Below are positions 18,571-28,946 of a DNA stretch of 64,000 nucleotides, piece after piece. The position numbers and the translations under genes are program-made. The notes under the pieces are model-generated. The model saw only the letters and a program-made list of their open reading frames with translations. It ran no database searches and was not told the origin of the DNA. Source of the stretch: JAIOQJ01 sp963718635 (GTDB taxonomy: Bacteria; Planctomycetota; Planctomycetia; Gemmatales; Gemmataceae); the NCBI GenBank assembly GCA_963718635.1, contig OY970367.1, positions 6,076,001 through 6,140,000 of the forward strand, read 5' to 3'. How positions within the stretch are numbered: the first letter of the stretch is position 1; the number at the start of each line of letters is the position of its first letter.

Positions 18571-20052
18571 ATGGGTTCATTTGATCGAAGAGAATTTATT
18601 CAGCGCAGCGCGGCCATTTCCGCTGCGATGGCAGCTCTGTCTCCGCGCGACTTCCTTCGCGCCGCGCCGTCTCCATCGGCCGCAAAGCCAGTCGGCGCCA
18701 ACGACACCCTGCGCGTCGCCATCATTGGCGTGAACGGCCGTGGCATGAGCCATGTCGGCGGATTCAACAACGCCAACGGCTGCGAAATCGTCACCATCTG
18801 CGATTGCGATGAAGCGGTCGTTGGCAAGGCGATGAAGCAAGTCGAAGCGAAGCGCAAAAAGGCGCCGAAGTTCGAGCAGGACATTCGCAAGGTGATCGAA
18901 GACAAAGACATCGACATCATCTCGATCGCCACGCCGAACCATTGGCACGCGCTGGCGGCCATTTGGGCGATGCAAGCAGGCAAAGATGTCTATGTCGAGA
19001 AGCCGGTGAGCCATAACGTCCATGAAGGACGGGTGATGGTCGATACCGCCCGCAAACTCGAAAAGATCTGCCAGGCCGGCACGCAAAGCCGATCCATGCC
19101 GGGCATGCGCGCGGCGATGGACTACATCCACTCGGGATCGCTTGGCGACGTCAAGCTGTCGTATGGCACCTGCTACAAGCCACGTCCGAGCATAGGCGAT
19201 GCCGGCCGAACGAAAGGCGAGCAAGCGCCGCCTAAATCGATGGACTACAACCTCTGGTGCGGGCCGGCGCCTTACAAGATGCCGCATCGCAACGGCAAAC
19301 ATGGACCCGTCCACTACGATTGGCACTGGGTGTGGGATTACGGTAACGGCGATCTCGGCAACCAGGGCATCCATGAAATGGACAAGGCTCGCTGGGGCCT
19401 GAACAAGAACGAACTGCCGAAGTCCGTTGTGAGCCTTGGCGGGCGCTTCGGCTACCTCGACGATGGCGAAACCGCCAACACGCAGCTTTGCGTTTTCGAT
19501 TACGGCGACAGCGAATTGATCTTCGAAGTCCGCGGCCTGAAGACCGGCGATTACAAAGGCTCCAAGATCGGCAACATCTTCTTTGGCACCAAGGGCACGA
19601 TCGTTTGCCCCGGCTACGGAGGCGGCTTCCTGCTCGACCTCGACGGTCGAAAGATTAAGGACTTCAAAGGCGAAGGCGGTGAAAGCAGCCACTTCGGCAA
19701 CTTTGTGAAAGGCGTGCGCAGCCGTAAGCGCGAAGACTTGAATGGCGACATTCTCGAAGGACATCTGTCCAGCGCGCTCTGTCACCTCGGCAACATCAGC
19801 TATCGCTTAGGCGTCGAAAAACCGATGGCCGAGGCCAAAGAGTTCACGGACAACAAAGACGCTAAAGAGGCCTTCGAGCGAACGCTGCAACATCTGAAAG
19901 ACAACGACGTCGATCCCGCCAAGGCCGTCGGCCGCGTCGGTACGACGCTGCAAATCGACCCGAAAACGGAACGCTTCGTCGGCAATGACAAAGCCAACGA
20001 CATGCTCTTCCGCGAATACCGCAAGGGCTTTGAGGTTCCGGAAAAGGTTTAG
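18571..20052 (+). CDS. Tat-exported Gfo/Idh/MocA-family oxidoreductase
   Basis: The protein has a twin-arginine signal (FDRREFIQRSAAISAAMAAL), followed by the NAD(P)-binding Rossmann fold: VAIIGVNGRGMSHVGGF, then the hallmark EKPVSHNVHEG with the catalytic-type Lys-Pro pair. The C-terminal half is the dimerisation beta-sheet. Start ATG 18571 has GAGG 8 bases upstream; an upstream frame from 18523 would put the Tat motif too far in. Planctomycetes encode many such exported sugar oxidoreductases; the substrate is unknown. A repeat hairpin follows 44 bases after the stop. Confidence 0.92.
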   Translation: MGSFDRREFIQRSAAISAAMAALSPRDFLRAAPSPSAAKPVGANDTLRVAIIGVNGRGMSHVGGFNNANGCEIVTICDCDEAVVGKAMKQVEAKRKKAPKFEQDIRKVIEDKDIDIISIATPNHWHALAAIWAMQAGKDVYVEKPVSHNVHEGRVMVDTARKLEKICQAGTQSRSMPGMRAAMDYIHSGSLGDVKLSYGTCYKPRPSIGDAGRTKGEQAPPKSMDYNLWCGPAPYKMPHRNGKHGPVHYDWHWVWDYGNGDLGNQGIHEMDKARWGLNKNELPKSVVSLGGRFGYLDDGETANTQLCVFDYGDSELIFEVRGLKTGDYKGSKIGNIFFGTKGTIVCPGYGGGFLLDLDGRKIKDFKGEGGESSHFGNFVKGVRSRKREDLNGDILEGHLSSALCHLGNISYRLGVEKPMAEAKEFTDNKDAKEAFERTLQHLKDNDVDPAKAVGRVGTTLQIDPKTERFVGNDKANDMLFREYRKGFEVPEKV

Positions 20053-20096
20053 AAGTACCTACCGAAACGGTTGCGCGAAAATTTTTAGCCACAGAT

Positions 20097-20159
20097 GAAA
20101 CACCGACGAAACACGGATAAATACAGAATTCTGTCTTCATCGGTGTTTTGTCAGTGGCT
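20097..20159. repeat. AGCCAC...GTGGCT inverted-repeat element, copy 2
   Basis: AGCCACAGATGAAACACCGA pairs with TCGGTGTTTTGTCAGTGGCT at the right end, with a TAAATACAGAATTCTG core. The same family occurs at 6941 (half) and 47052 (full). It lies just beyond the Gfo/Idh stop. Confidence 0.8.
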
Positions 20160-20222
20160 GTTTTTTTCGTTGATGCACAGAGCAGATGTCAGCCCTTCGC
20201 CCCAGACCCTTCTTTTTATACG

Positions 20223-20462
20223 GTGGGCCACTATCCGACTGTACAAGAGAATCTGTTCTCTGAATCGGACGAATTGTTGGAACTTCTAGCCGAACTGCGA
20301 CGGGCACAGCCGGAATTGCGGCTGGGCCAGTTGGTGGCAACACTTTCGATGGTCGCACGCGGGGATCAGCCGGGAGGCGTGTGGGAGGTCGAAGACGCGG
20401 AATTGGTAGATGCAGCTCGATGGCATCTAAGTCAACTTGGTATCGACGTCGCTCGGGTTTGA
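20223..20462 (+). CDS. small acidic protein of unknown function
   Basis: The family is not firmly recognised. The coding core reads ENLFSESDELLELLAELRRA, then GQLVATLSMVARGDQPGGVW and DAARWHLSQLGIDVARV, mostly amphipathic helices. GTG 20223 is a possible start; the open frame extends to 20148 but that part overlaps the repeat element. It ends 39 bases before the next gene start and may be co-transcribed with it. Confidence 0.5.
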   Translation: MGHYPTVQENLFSESDELLELLAELRRAQPELRLGQLVATLSMVARGDQPGGVWEVEDAELVDAARWHLSQLGIDVARV

Positions 20463-20501
20463 AAAGACCTGTTGTGTGGCTGTTTTTTTGTTGGAGCTTC
20501 G

Positions 20502-21530
20502 ATGCGCTATTTCGTCGGCATGCTTTTCTTCGCCGCCTCCGCTTTCGCAGAAACTCCGAAACCTTCAATAACCAATCCGGACGAGCCACTGGCGAAGACA
20601 TTCTCGGCCGTAAAGGCCGCGGACTTCATCGACGGCGCCAGCTTGCATTGGACGCGCGAGCGCAACTGTTTTTCTTGCCATACCAACGTCCCCTATATGC
20701 TGGCCCGGCCTTTGATCTCTGGTGGCGACACCAAGCCATTGAAAGAACTGTGCGCTTTTCTCGAGACATCAGCCGAGAATTGGGAAAAGACGCCGCCGAA
20801 GGCCGATTACAACGTCTTGACCACTGCTTTCGCCCTGGCCGGCAACGATGCCGCCACGACCGGCAAACTCCATCCCATGACGAAGAAAGCGCTTGATTGG
20901 TCGATGAAGTTGCAGAAGGAGGATGGCTCCTGGAAATGGCCGAAGTGCGATTGGCCACCGTTGGAGCACGACGATTATTACGGCGTCGCCTTCATGACGA
21001 TCGCCTACGGAATGGCGCCAGAGAATTATGCGAAGTCGGAACATGTAAAGCCGACGCTCGATAAAATTCGCGCCTATTGCAAAGCCAATCCGCCGCCCGA
21101 TCTGCATCATCGCGCGTCCTTGCTGTGGGCTTCCCTCAAAATCGATGGGCTGATGAGCGATGATGAGCGGAAAGCCGTCGTCAAAGAACTGCTGTCGAAA
21201 CAGCACGAAGACGGCGGCTGGTGTCTACCCGGCATCGGCAACTATCCCAAACGCCGCGACGGCTCACCCAACGATGTCAACGCGCCCAGCGATGGCTACG
21301 CCACCGGGTTCGCCGTCTACGTCTTACGTTTAGCGGGGGTCGAAGCCAAAGATCCCGCGTTGCAAAATGCCGTCAAGTGGCTGAAGAACAACCAACGCGA
21401 ATCCGGCCGCTGGTTCACCCGCTCGCTGCAAGTCGATCGCAAAAACGGCAATGCGCATTTGATAACCAACGCGGGGTCGGCGTTTTGCGTTTTGGCGCTG
21501 GCGGCTTGCGGGGAGGCGCTGAAGGAGTAA
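20502..21530 (+). CDS. secreted squalene-cyclase/prenyltransferase-repeat protein with a CxxCH motif
   Basis: GGAG lies 5 bases before ATG 20502, and a signal peptide (MRYFVGMLFFAASAFA) follows. The body shows alpha-alpha toroid repeats with QW-like motifs (LQKEDGSWKWP, KQHEDGGWCLPG, NNQRESGRWFTRS), as in terpene cyclases. The DxDD catalytic motif of squalene-hopene cyclases is not visible, so an enzyme role is doubtful. NCFSCHTN near residue 56 is a CxxCH heme-c attachment motif, suggesting that one heme may be bound in the periplasm. Confidence 0.78.
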   Translation: MRYFVGMLFFAASAFAETPKPSITNPDEPLAKTFSAVKAADFIDGASLHWTRERNCFSCHTNVPYMLARPLISGGDTKPLKELCAFLETSAENWEKTPPKADYNVLTTAFALAGNDAATTGKLHPMTKKALDWSMKLQKEDGSWKWPKCDWPPLEHDDYYGVAFMTIAYGMAPENYAKSEHVKPTLDKIRAYCKANPPPDLHHRASLLWASLKIDGLMSDDERKAVVKELLSKQHEDGGWCLPGIGNYPKRRDGSPNDVNAPSDGYATGFAVYVLRLAGVEAKDPALQNAVKWLKNNQRESGRWFTRSLQVDRKNGNAHLITNAGSAFCVLALAACGEALKE

Positions 21531-21531
21531 A

Positions 21532-21588
21532 GTTAGCCGGACGCGCAAGCGACGGAGTGTCGTTCCTTCGCTTGCGCGTCCGGCTAAC
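21532..21588. repeat. GTTAGCCGGACGCGCAAGCG hairpin
   Basis: Perfect 21-base arms at 21532-21552 and 21568-21588 begin two bases after the preceding stop. A single arm of the same family (TCGTTAGCCGGACGCGTTAG) occurs at 31497-31516. Without a T-run it is not a canonical terminator. Confidence 0.85.
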
Positions 21589-21650
21589 AAGCAGTGCATT
21601 AACCGCGTAGTTCGCAATAACATGAAACCGAAACACATCACAACACCAAT

Positions 21651-24405
21651 TCAAACCTTGGAACCTTCGATCTCGATAAGTATCTGGTGCATGGGCAGAG
21701 TAACCCGAAAGGTGGAACCCTCGCCCGGAGTGCTGATGGCTTGGATACTGCCGCCATGGCGTTCGGCGATTTTGCGGCAGATGGCCAGGCCGATGCCCGT
21801 GCCTTCGAATTCATTACGGCCGTGCAGTCGCTGGAAGATATTAAAAATGCGCTCCTGATATTTTTCTTCGAAGCCGATGCCGTTGTCGCTCACTTCCAGT
21901 CGGCAGACTTCGCGCGGGGTCTGCTCGGCGCTGGCGTCGGCTTCCACCAAGATTTCACCGCGTACGGTCACTTTCGGCGGAACGCCCGGCTTGTGAAACT
22001 TCAGCGCATTGCCAATTAAGTTCTGGAATAACATCTGGATCTGCATGGGGTCGGCGTCGATGATCGGCAGAGGCCCGACGTCAATCGTCCCATGCGTCAA
22101 AGAAATTTTCTCATCGAGGTCGACGATCACTTCCTGGGCAATGCGGTTGAGTTCGACCACGACGAACGGCTGGCCCCGGGTCGCGACGCGCGAGAACGAA
22201 AGCAGGTCGTTGATCAGCCGTCGCATGGCGCAGCAGAATGGGTGATGCGCTCGATGTACTCGTTGCCTTTTTCACCGAGTTGGCCCGAAAACTTTTGATG
22301 CAGCCGATCGCCGAACGCCTGAATTTTTCGCAACGGTTCCTGCAAATCGTGTGAAGCGACGTAGGCGAACTGCTCGAGTTCCTGATTGCTGCGGCGCAAT
22401 TCCTCAGCGGCCTCGCGCTCGCCTTCCTCGGCGGCCTTGCGCACCTCAACCTCGTTGGCTAACGCGATGTTGACGCTGGAAAGCGCTTGAGTGCGCTGCC
22501 GGAAACAAGCCGTTCCAGCACCTCCGATTGGCGTTTGTGGTCGTCGATGTCGGTCAGCGTGCCGATCCACTGGACCATTTTCCCCGCGGCGTCGCAAATA
22601 GGTGCTGCGATCACCAAACACCAACGATAAGTTGCATCGACCGTGCGAAAGAAACGAGCTTCTGCCTCATAGTGGATGCCGCCGCGCAAAGAATCGAGCC
22701 AGCGTGAAATCGCGCGATCTCGATCGTCGGGGTGAACGACTTCGCTCCAACTACGGTTCTGAGCGTTCGCGGCGGTGATGCCGGTGAAATCGATCCAGCG
22801 CTGGTTGAAGTAGTCTACATTGCCGTCGCGGTCCGAAGTCCAGACCATCTGTGGGATCGATTCAGCGAGGAGGCGAAAGCGTTCCATGCTTTGCTGCAGT
22901 TGGGCTTCGATGCGCTTGCGGTCATGGATGTCGGTGCAGGTGCCGAACCAGTTGATGGTCCGGCCATGCTCGTCCACTCTGGGCAGCGCGCGGCCGAGAA
23001 ACCAGCGGTAGGCGCCATTGGTTCCCCGAAGCCGAAATTCAAGATCGTAGGGCTGGCCGGTTTCGGTTGAATGTTTCCAACGCTCTTCAGCCAGTGGGCG
23101 ATCTTCGGGGTGAAGGGCTGTCGTCCATTGAAAGCCGATGCTCTGGTCGTAGCTCAACCCGGTATGTTGATACCAGCGCTGGTTGAAGTATTCGGCAAAG
23201 CCATCGGGTCGTGTAACCCAGACGAACTGGGGCATCGATTCGGCCAGATCGCGAAAACGAGCCTGGCTGTCGCGCAAGGCTCGCTCCGCTTGCAGCCGCT
23301 GGGTAACGTCTCGCATCATCACGCCGACTCCCAGTGTTCCTCCCTCGGAGGTGACAATCGGGAAATAACTTGCCTGCCAGACCAAGTCCTGCCCATGTTG
23401 CGTCGAAGAATCGATGATCTGACGATCCAAAATGGTTTTCCGAGCGTGCAGCACGTAGCGCAAATCATCAACAAGGGCCTTGGCAAACGACGACTCGAGC
23501 TCGGAAGGAAGCCGCCCGATATGGGCGTCGGCCGACAAACCGTCGGCGATCGCCAGATGCTGGTTGACGCGTACGAAACGAAGGTTGCGGTCCAGGAATG
23601 CGAAGCCAATTGGGGCATTGGCCAGGAAGCTCTCCAACAGCGCCAAGGTTTCACTCGTTTCGCGCTGGGCTTTGGCCAACTCTTCGGCCCGGGAACGCAA
23701 ATCGGCTTCACTGGCGCGCAGACTTTGTTCGGCCTGACGGCGTCGGGCTAATTCGTTGCGAATCAAAAAGAACGCGATCCCCGTCATACCGAGTGTCAAC
23801 AATCCTCCTACGCCGGCGCTGATCAACGTTGCCGTATGCTTCGCTCGCGCCACGCGGGCCCGTTCGACCAGCACCTCGCTCTCAAGTTGAATCATCGTGT
23901 TGGCCAGCGCTCGGATGTCGTCCATTTTTGTCTTGCCGTAGCCGAGCATGACGATGGACCGGGCCGCCTCGCACCCGACGTGCTTGCGAACTTCGATGCT
24001 GAATTCCAGTTCGCTGAACTTATCAGTAATCGCCTGTTCAATCTCGGCGAGGCGTGCGAGACGGTTGGTGTTGTTGGCGCTCAACGATTTCAAGGTCTGC
24101 AAACGGGCAGGAGCGTTCGTTCGGCTCAACAGATAGGGTTGCAGGTAAGATTCATCTTCCGTGAGCAGGAAGCCCCGTTGGCCGGTTTCAGCATCTTTAA
24201 GGTCGGAGAGCAGCAAATTCAGCTGGGCAAGCACCTGGCGCGAATGATCGACAAAAATATCGTTGCCGATTAATTCGCTGACATTGTAGATGGAAACGGC
24301 AGTATTAGCGGCGAGCGCAAACAGCACGGAGATCCAGACCGCGGACCCGCGCGTTTTTGCAAATGCCAGCAGTCGGTTGGTCTTAGAGTGCTCGTGTTGC
24401 GCCAT
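21651..24405 (-). CDS. CHASE3-PAS sensor histidine kinase, two frameshifts
   Basis: The kinase has a transmembrane helix near the N-terminus and a CHASE3 sensor domain (ETGQRGFLLTEDESYLQPY). A second helix (LISAGVGGLLTLGMTGIAFF) and three PAS/PAC domains follow. The phosphoacceptor helix is EQFAYVASHDLQEPLRKIQA. The ATPase domain has QNLIGNALKFHKPG (N box), DNGIGFEEKY and GTGIGLAICRKI. Single missing bases near 22500 and 22226 break the frame; the domains continue across both. ATG 24405 is used; a TTG at 24435 is possible. It is divergent from the NtrC-type regulator at 24696, its likely partner. Confidence 0.87.
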
Positions 24406-24695
24406 ATTGATGGGAGTCGCGTTAGGGGCGTCCAAAAGGAGCGCAGTAGTTAGGGATAAAGGTTCAAGCTACGAAAAGTCAGGCCGGGCGCCTTCTTTAT
24501 GGCGAACTGGCCGGAAGCCTCGACCCGATTACGAATACTTGATAAATCGAGTCATGTTGCGCAGGTTGTCCAATTTTCGGGCAAGTTGGTAGAATGATGC
24601 GTGCGGTTCATTTTGATAGGGCCAGCCGGGAGATCCCTCGTCGCGGTGAGGTTGCCCGGACAGACTGCTTTACTGCCTCTTCCAAAGGAAGCACG

Positions 24696-26159
24696 ATGCG
24701 TGCCGCCGACCGAGTGAAAGAAGAGAATCAAGCCGTCTCCAGCATGCAAGGTCCGCAACGACTTCTCGTTGTTGAAGATCTCGAAGATTCCCGTACCTCC
24801 ATGCAGGAAATGTTGAGCTTGGCACTGCAAGTCCCGTGGACGCGGCGGAGGATGGCCACCGCGGGCTGCAACTGCTATCCGAACGGCCCTATAGCGTCGT
24901 TGTCACCGATCTGCGCATGCCCAAAATCAACGGCATGAAACTGATCGAAGAAATCCAGGCCCGCAGCATCCCCGTCACCGTTATTGTGACGACGGGACAT
25001 GGCAGCGTTCACGAAGCGGTCCAGGCGATGCGCATGGGCGCTTACGATTTTCTAACGAAGCCGGCCGATCCGCAACATCTTTGCCTCTTGGTGCAACGCG
25101 CACTGCGCGAGCGAGCGCGCTGCAGGACGAAGTCACCGCGCTTAGGTCCCAGTTGCAGGGGAACCATTCTTTCCAAAACGTGCTGAGCAAGAATCCGCGA
25201 AGATGCACGAGATCTTCGAGTTGATCGGCCATATTGCTGCGAGCACTTCAACGGTCTTGATTACGGGAGAAACGGGCACGGGCAAAGAACAAATCGCGCG
25301 AGCGATCCATCAAGCGTCAGCGGCGGAACGGACCGGAGCGATGATCGCCATCAATTGCGCGGCCGTTCCTGAAACGCTGCTCGAAAGCGAGTTGTTCGGT
25401 CACGAGAAGGGTTCGTTCACCGGCGCTGCCGTCCAACGTCGCGGCCGCTTCGAGCAAGCGAATCACGGCACCATCTTTCTCGATGAAATCGGCGACGTTC
25501 CCCCTTCCATGCAAATCAAGCTCCTGCGCGTCCTGCAAGAACGGCGGTTCGAACGGGTGGGCGGCACGGAATCAATCGAGGTTGACGTTCGCGTTGTCGC
25601 TGCCACCAATCGTCCTTTGGAAAAGCTAGTAAAGGAAAACAAGTTCCGCGAAGATCTCTTTTACCGGCTCAATGTCATCAAAATCGATCTGCCGCCTTTG
25701 CGCGACCGGACGGAAGATATTCCGGTGTTGGCCGTGCATTTCACGCAAAAGTATGGTCGACGGCATCAGGCCCCGCCTCAGTTTGCTCCCGAAGCGATGG
25801 AAGCCCTGTTGGCTTACGATTGGCCCGGCAACATCCGACAATTGGAAAATGCAATCGAACGCGCGTGTGTAACAGCTTCTGATGGAATGATTACTCGCAA
25901 ACAGCTGCCGCCCGAAGTAACTGGTATTTTGCCCGCCGGCAAAGGCGGAATCAGCGTTGATCTGGCGCGTCCCTTGGCCGACCAGTTAACCGAATTGACT
26001 GCCGCCTTTGAGGAACGCTATCTACGGAAAGCGATGAAACGGACGCGCGGGCACGTAGGCCGCTGCGCTACACTTAGCGGTCTATCGCGCCGCAGCATCA
26101 CCGACAAACTCGCCAATTACAAGATTGACAAAGATGACTTCAAGCGTGGACAGGAGTAG
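24696..26159 (+). CDS. NtrC-family sigma-54 response regulator, three frameshifts
   Basis: The receiver domain starts LLVVEDLEDSRTSMQEML and has the phosphoacceptor Asp in VVVTDLRMPKINGM and the Lys in FLTKPAD. The AAA+ domain has Walker A GETGTGKE, the sigma-54 contact loop GSFTGA (Ser replaces the usual Ala) and Walker B TIFLDEIGD. A Fis-type helix-turn-helix ends the protein (GHVGRCATLSGLSRRSITDKL). Single missing bases near 24835, 25119 and 25200 shift the frame three times and restore the original phase. GGAAG precedes ATG 24696. It likely receives phosphate from the divergent CHASE3 kinase. Confidence 0.87.
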
Positions 26160-26165
26160 CCCTAC

Positions 26166-26366
26166 TCATGAAAAAGTGAGCATGACAATTCCAACAATCA
26201 GGATGCTGGCCGCCAAGGCGGAAGTAATCCATGGCGGTTCGGAAAGGTCTGCGGAAGCAGTCGGCGACTCAAGTTGCAATGATTTCTGATCTCGCACCAA
26301 TCCCGCGCCTTGAAACAGAAGCGACAGGAGACCGGCGACCATTAAAAAAACGGCAATTGCTAGCAT
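26166..26366 (-). CDS. small two-helix membrane protein
   Basis: The 66-residue product has hydrophobic helices at about residues 2-24 and 47-65, separated by a polar loop. AAGGA lies 7 bases before the ATG, which supports translation. It is convergent with the NtrC-type gene, 6 bases apart. Family not recognised. Confidence 0.55.
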   Translation of the reverse strand: MLAIAVFLMVAGLLSLLFQGAGLVRDQKSLQLESPTASADLSEPPWITSALAASILIVGIVMLTFS

Positions 26367-26553
26367 GACGCGTCCTTACGAATTCCAAATGCGCTCAATG
26401 TTCGCTACCCCAGTTTATTCCTCTAGTGGGATTGGAATGCCGCATTCGGTGCAAACCATGTGCCAATGGCAAGCAAACCAGGCGCTTCAAAATTTGCAAC
26501 AAACCTAGGTTATTTCGGCTTTAAAAAGTCGGTCCGGCATAGAGGCTACTCTT

Positions 26554-27789
26554 GTGAGAATACTCGTCTGCATCGTCGGGATTGTTTTCGGCCTCGCTCC
26601 TCCCCTCCAAGCCGGCGACTGGCCGCAGTTCCGTGGTCCAACCGGAGACGGACATTACGAAGGCCTGAAATTGCCGACGCGTTGGGGGCCAGCGACGAAT
26701 GTTGTTTGGAAAACTGCGATTCCCGGACAAGGTTGGTCGTCGCCGATTATTTGGAAAGGCAAAATCTACCTGACGACCGCAGTTGCCAAGAAAGACGATT
26801 ATTCGCTGCAAGCCCTTCGGCTCGATGCTCAAAGCGGCAAGATCGATTGGCAAAAAGAAGTTTTCATTGAAGTAGGCGCAACGGCGCCGAAGCCACACCC
26901 AAAAAATAGCCATGCCAGCGCTACTCCTATCACCGACGGCGAACGCCTCTACGTCCATTTCGGCCACATGGGGACCGCCGCGCTCGACCTGAATGGCAAA
27001 ATTCTCTGGAAAAACGACAAACTTACGTACAGGCCCGTTCATGGCAACGGCGGCTCGCCCATCTTAGTTGACGACAAACTCGTTTTCAGTTGCGATGGCG
27101 CCGATGCGCAGTTTGTCGTTGCCCTAAACAAGAAAACCGGCACGGTCGCTTGGAAAGTGGATCGCAATGCAAGTCCCCGTAAAGGCTTCTCTTTCGGCAC
27201 GCCGCAGCTGATTACCGTAGATGGCAAGAAGCAAATTGTGTCACCCGGCAGCGGGGTGGTCATGGCGCTGGACACCGCCGGCAAGGAGATTTGGCGCGTT
27301 AAGCACGGCGGCTATTCGCTCATTCCGCGCCCGGTTTACGGCAATGGCCTCGTTTACATCGCAACCGGTTACGACGCCGCTGTGCTGCTTGCGATCAAGC
27401 CCGATGGCCAAGGAGAAGTCACTCCCTCAAACGTATCGTGGACCGGCAAGAAAGCCGTGCCGCATACGCCTTCGCTGCTCTTATTCGACGAGTCGCTCTT
27501 CATGGTCTCGGACAAAGGGGTTGCCTCTTGCCTAAACGCCAAGACGGGCGATGTCATCTGGTCCGAACGCGTGCCGGGCGAGTACTCCGCCTCGCCAATT
27601 TATAGCGATGGCAAAATTTGGATCACCAATGAAGAAGGCATAGGCAGCGTTCTCGATGCGGGCAAAGAATTCAACATAGTCGCCAAGAACGAAATGAAAG
27701 AGAAAACCTTTGCATCGTTCGCGGCGGCGGATGGCGCCCTCTACATTCGCACCGACGCCAATCTCTATCGCTTCGAGGAGAAGAAATGA
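26554..27789 (+). CDS. secreted PQQ-type beta-propeller repeat protein
   Basis: The start is GTG 26554. The signal peptide ends near PPLQAGDWPQFRGPTGDG, and the DWPQFRGP motif is typical of planctomycete propeller proteins. Blades carry the repeat A-x-D-x-x-(S/T)-G-x-x-x-W (LRLDAQSGKIDWQKE, LNAKTGDVIWSERV). These resemble PQQ-dependent dehydrogenase or BamB blades, but no active-site residues are assigned. It overlaps the downstream isomerase gene by 4 bases (ATGA), so the two are translationally coupled. Confidence 0.85.
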   Translation: MRILVCIVGIVFGLAPPLQAGDWPQFRGPTGDGHYEGLKLPTRWGPATNVVWKTAIPGQGWSSPIIWKGKIYLTTAVAKKDDYSLQALRLDAQSGKIDWQKEVFIEVGATAPKPHPKNSHASATPITDGERLYVHFGHMGTAALDLNGKILWKNDKLTYRPVHGNGGSPILVDDKLVFSCDGADAQFVVALNKKTGTVAWKVDRNASPRKGFSFGTPQLITVDGKKQIVSPGSGVVMALDTAGKEIWRVKHGGYSLIPRPVYGNGLVYIATGYDAAVLLAIKPDGQGEVTPSNVSWTGKKAVPHTPSLLLFDESLFMVSDKGVASCLNAKTGDVIWSERVPGEYSASPIYSDGKIWITNEEGIGSVLDAGKEFNIVAKNEMKEKTFASFAAADGALYIRTDANLYRFEEKK

Positions 27790-28691
27790 AGGGCCCGCGC
27801 ATCAGCGTTTTCCCGAAGTGTTACTTTGACGAGCTTTGTTCGGGCAAACGCAACTACGAGCAATGGCTGCGCGAGGCCCAATCGCTCGGCGGAGAAGGAG
27901 TCGAACATTATGACGGCTTTTTCCGCTCGTTCGATGATGCCGGAATCGAACCCATTCGCCGGGTGATGCGCGAGACCGGGCAGATTTCATCAATGCTCTG
28001 CTTCTCTCCCGATTTTACTCATCCCGATGCGGTCGAACGCGCGCACGAAGTGCAACGCCAATGCACCGCCATCGACCTTTGCGTCAAACTTGAAATGAAA
28101 CATTGCCGTACGCTGAGCGGCCAGCGCTTTCCGGGACTAACAAAGGAACAAGGCGTTGAGCGGACTGTGGAAGGGATTAAGCGGTGCCTCGACTATGCCG
28201 AAAAGCATAATGTGACTCTTTGCATGGAGAATCACTATAAGGATGGCAATTGGCAATATCCGGAGTTCGCTCAGCCCGAGAATATTTTCCTCGAGATCGT
28301 CGATCGCATACAGTCTACGTTCTTTGGCGTGCAGTACGATCCTTCAAATGCACTTGTCGGCGGCTACGATCCCATTGCCTTTCTGGAAAAGGTCAAACAT
28401 CGGGTCGTTACCATGCATGCTTCCGATCGTTACCTGGCGCCGGGCGCGACGCTCGACGAGCTCCGCCAGGCGGATGGCAGCATCGGCTATTCGCCGAAAC
28501 TCTTGCACGGCGAAACCGGCAAAGGTCTGAACGACTACGACGCGATTTTTCGTATCCTCGCATCGGTCAACTACTCCGGCTGGATCTCGGTAGAAGATGG
28601 CGTGAATGGACTGGAAGAACTGGCCCGGTCGGTGGAGTTCTTGAAGAAGAAGCGCGAGCAATATTTTGATGCAAGTTGCTCAGTAGAATGA
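27786..28691 (+). CDS. sugar phosphate isomerase/epimerase-type TIM-barrel protein
   Basis: The 301-residue product is of the xylose-isomerase-like (AP endonuclease 2) superfamily. Metal-site residues are visible in NVTLCMENHYKDG (Glu, His), FGVQYDPSNALVGG (Asp), VTMHASDRYL (His) and GWISVEDG (Glu). It has no signal peptide and is probably cytoplasmic. Coupling by ATGA overlap to the secreted propeller suggests a shared carbohydrate pathway; the substrate is not known. Confidence 0.85.
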   Translation: MKGPRISVFPKCYFDELCSGKRNYEQWLREAQSLGGEGVEHYDGFFRSFDDAGIEPIRRVMRETGQISSMLCFSPDFTHPDAVERAHEVQRQCTAIDLCVKLEMKHCRTLSGQRFPGLTKEQGVERTVEGIKRCLDYAEKHNVTLCMENHYKDGNWQYPEFAQPENIFLEIVDRIQSTFFGVQYDPSNALVGGYDPIAFLEKVKHRVVTMHASDRYLAPGATLDELRQADGSIGYSPKLLHGETGKGLNDYDAIFRILASVNYSGWISVEDGVNGLEELARSVEFLKKKREQYFDASCSVE

Positions 28692-28766
28692 GCTTTTTTG
28701 TGCGAGCATTTATGTTAGGAGCGCGCCAACCGATTTCGGCGAATTGTTGAAACGACCGCGGAGTCT

Positions 28767-28909
28767 TTCTTATCCTCCCCCTGGCTTTGCAGGGGGAGGG
28801 CAGGGTGGGGCAGAGCGCCTCGCCCATTAATAACGGTTGAGACACTCGCAGCCGTTCCCCCCACCCTGCCCTCCCCCCCGCAAAGCACAGCCGGGGGGAG
28901 GGTAAGAAG
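28767..28909. repeat. long C/G-run inverted repeat, MITE-like
   Basis: Arms of about 44-50 bases (28767-28810 and about 28857-28909) pair almost completely, and each arm contains its own small hairpin (CCCCCTGGCTTTGCAGGGGG in the left arm). The centre is unique. It occupies the 255-base gap between the isomerase gene and the convergent YbaK gene; nothing else is seen there. No target-site duplication could be confirmed by eye. Confidence 0.75.
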
Positions 28910-28946
28910 GGCGAGCTGCCGGTTTGCCGGAACCGGCTAAAGCACC

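Noticed and set aside
18577..19785. 402-codon frame on the minus strand
   Set aside because: It is antisense to the Gfo/Idh gene, whose protein is clearly conserved; the opposite frame has low-complexity Val/Ala/Asp/His composition typical of shadow frames in GC-rich DNA.
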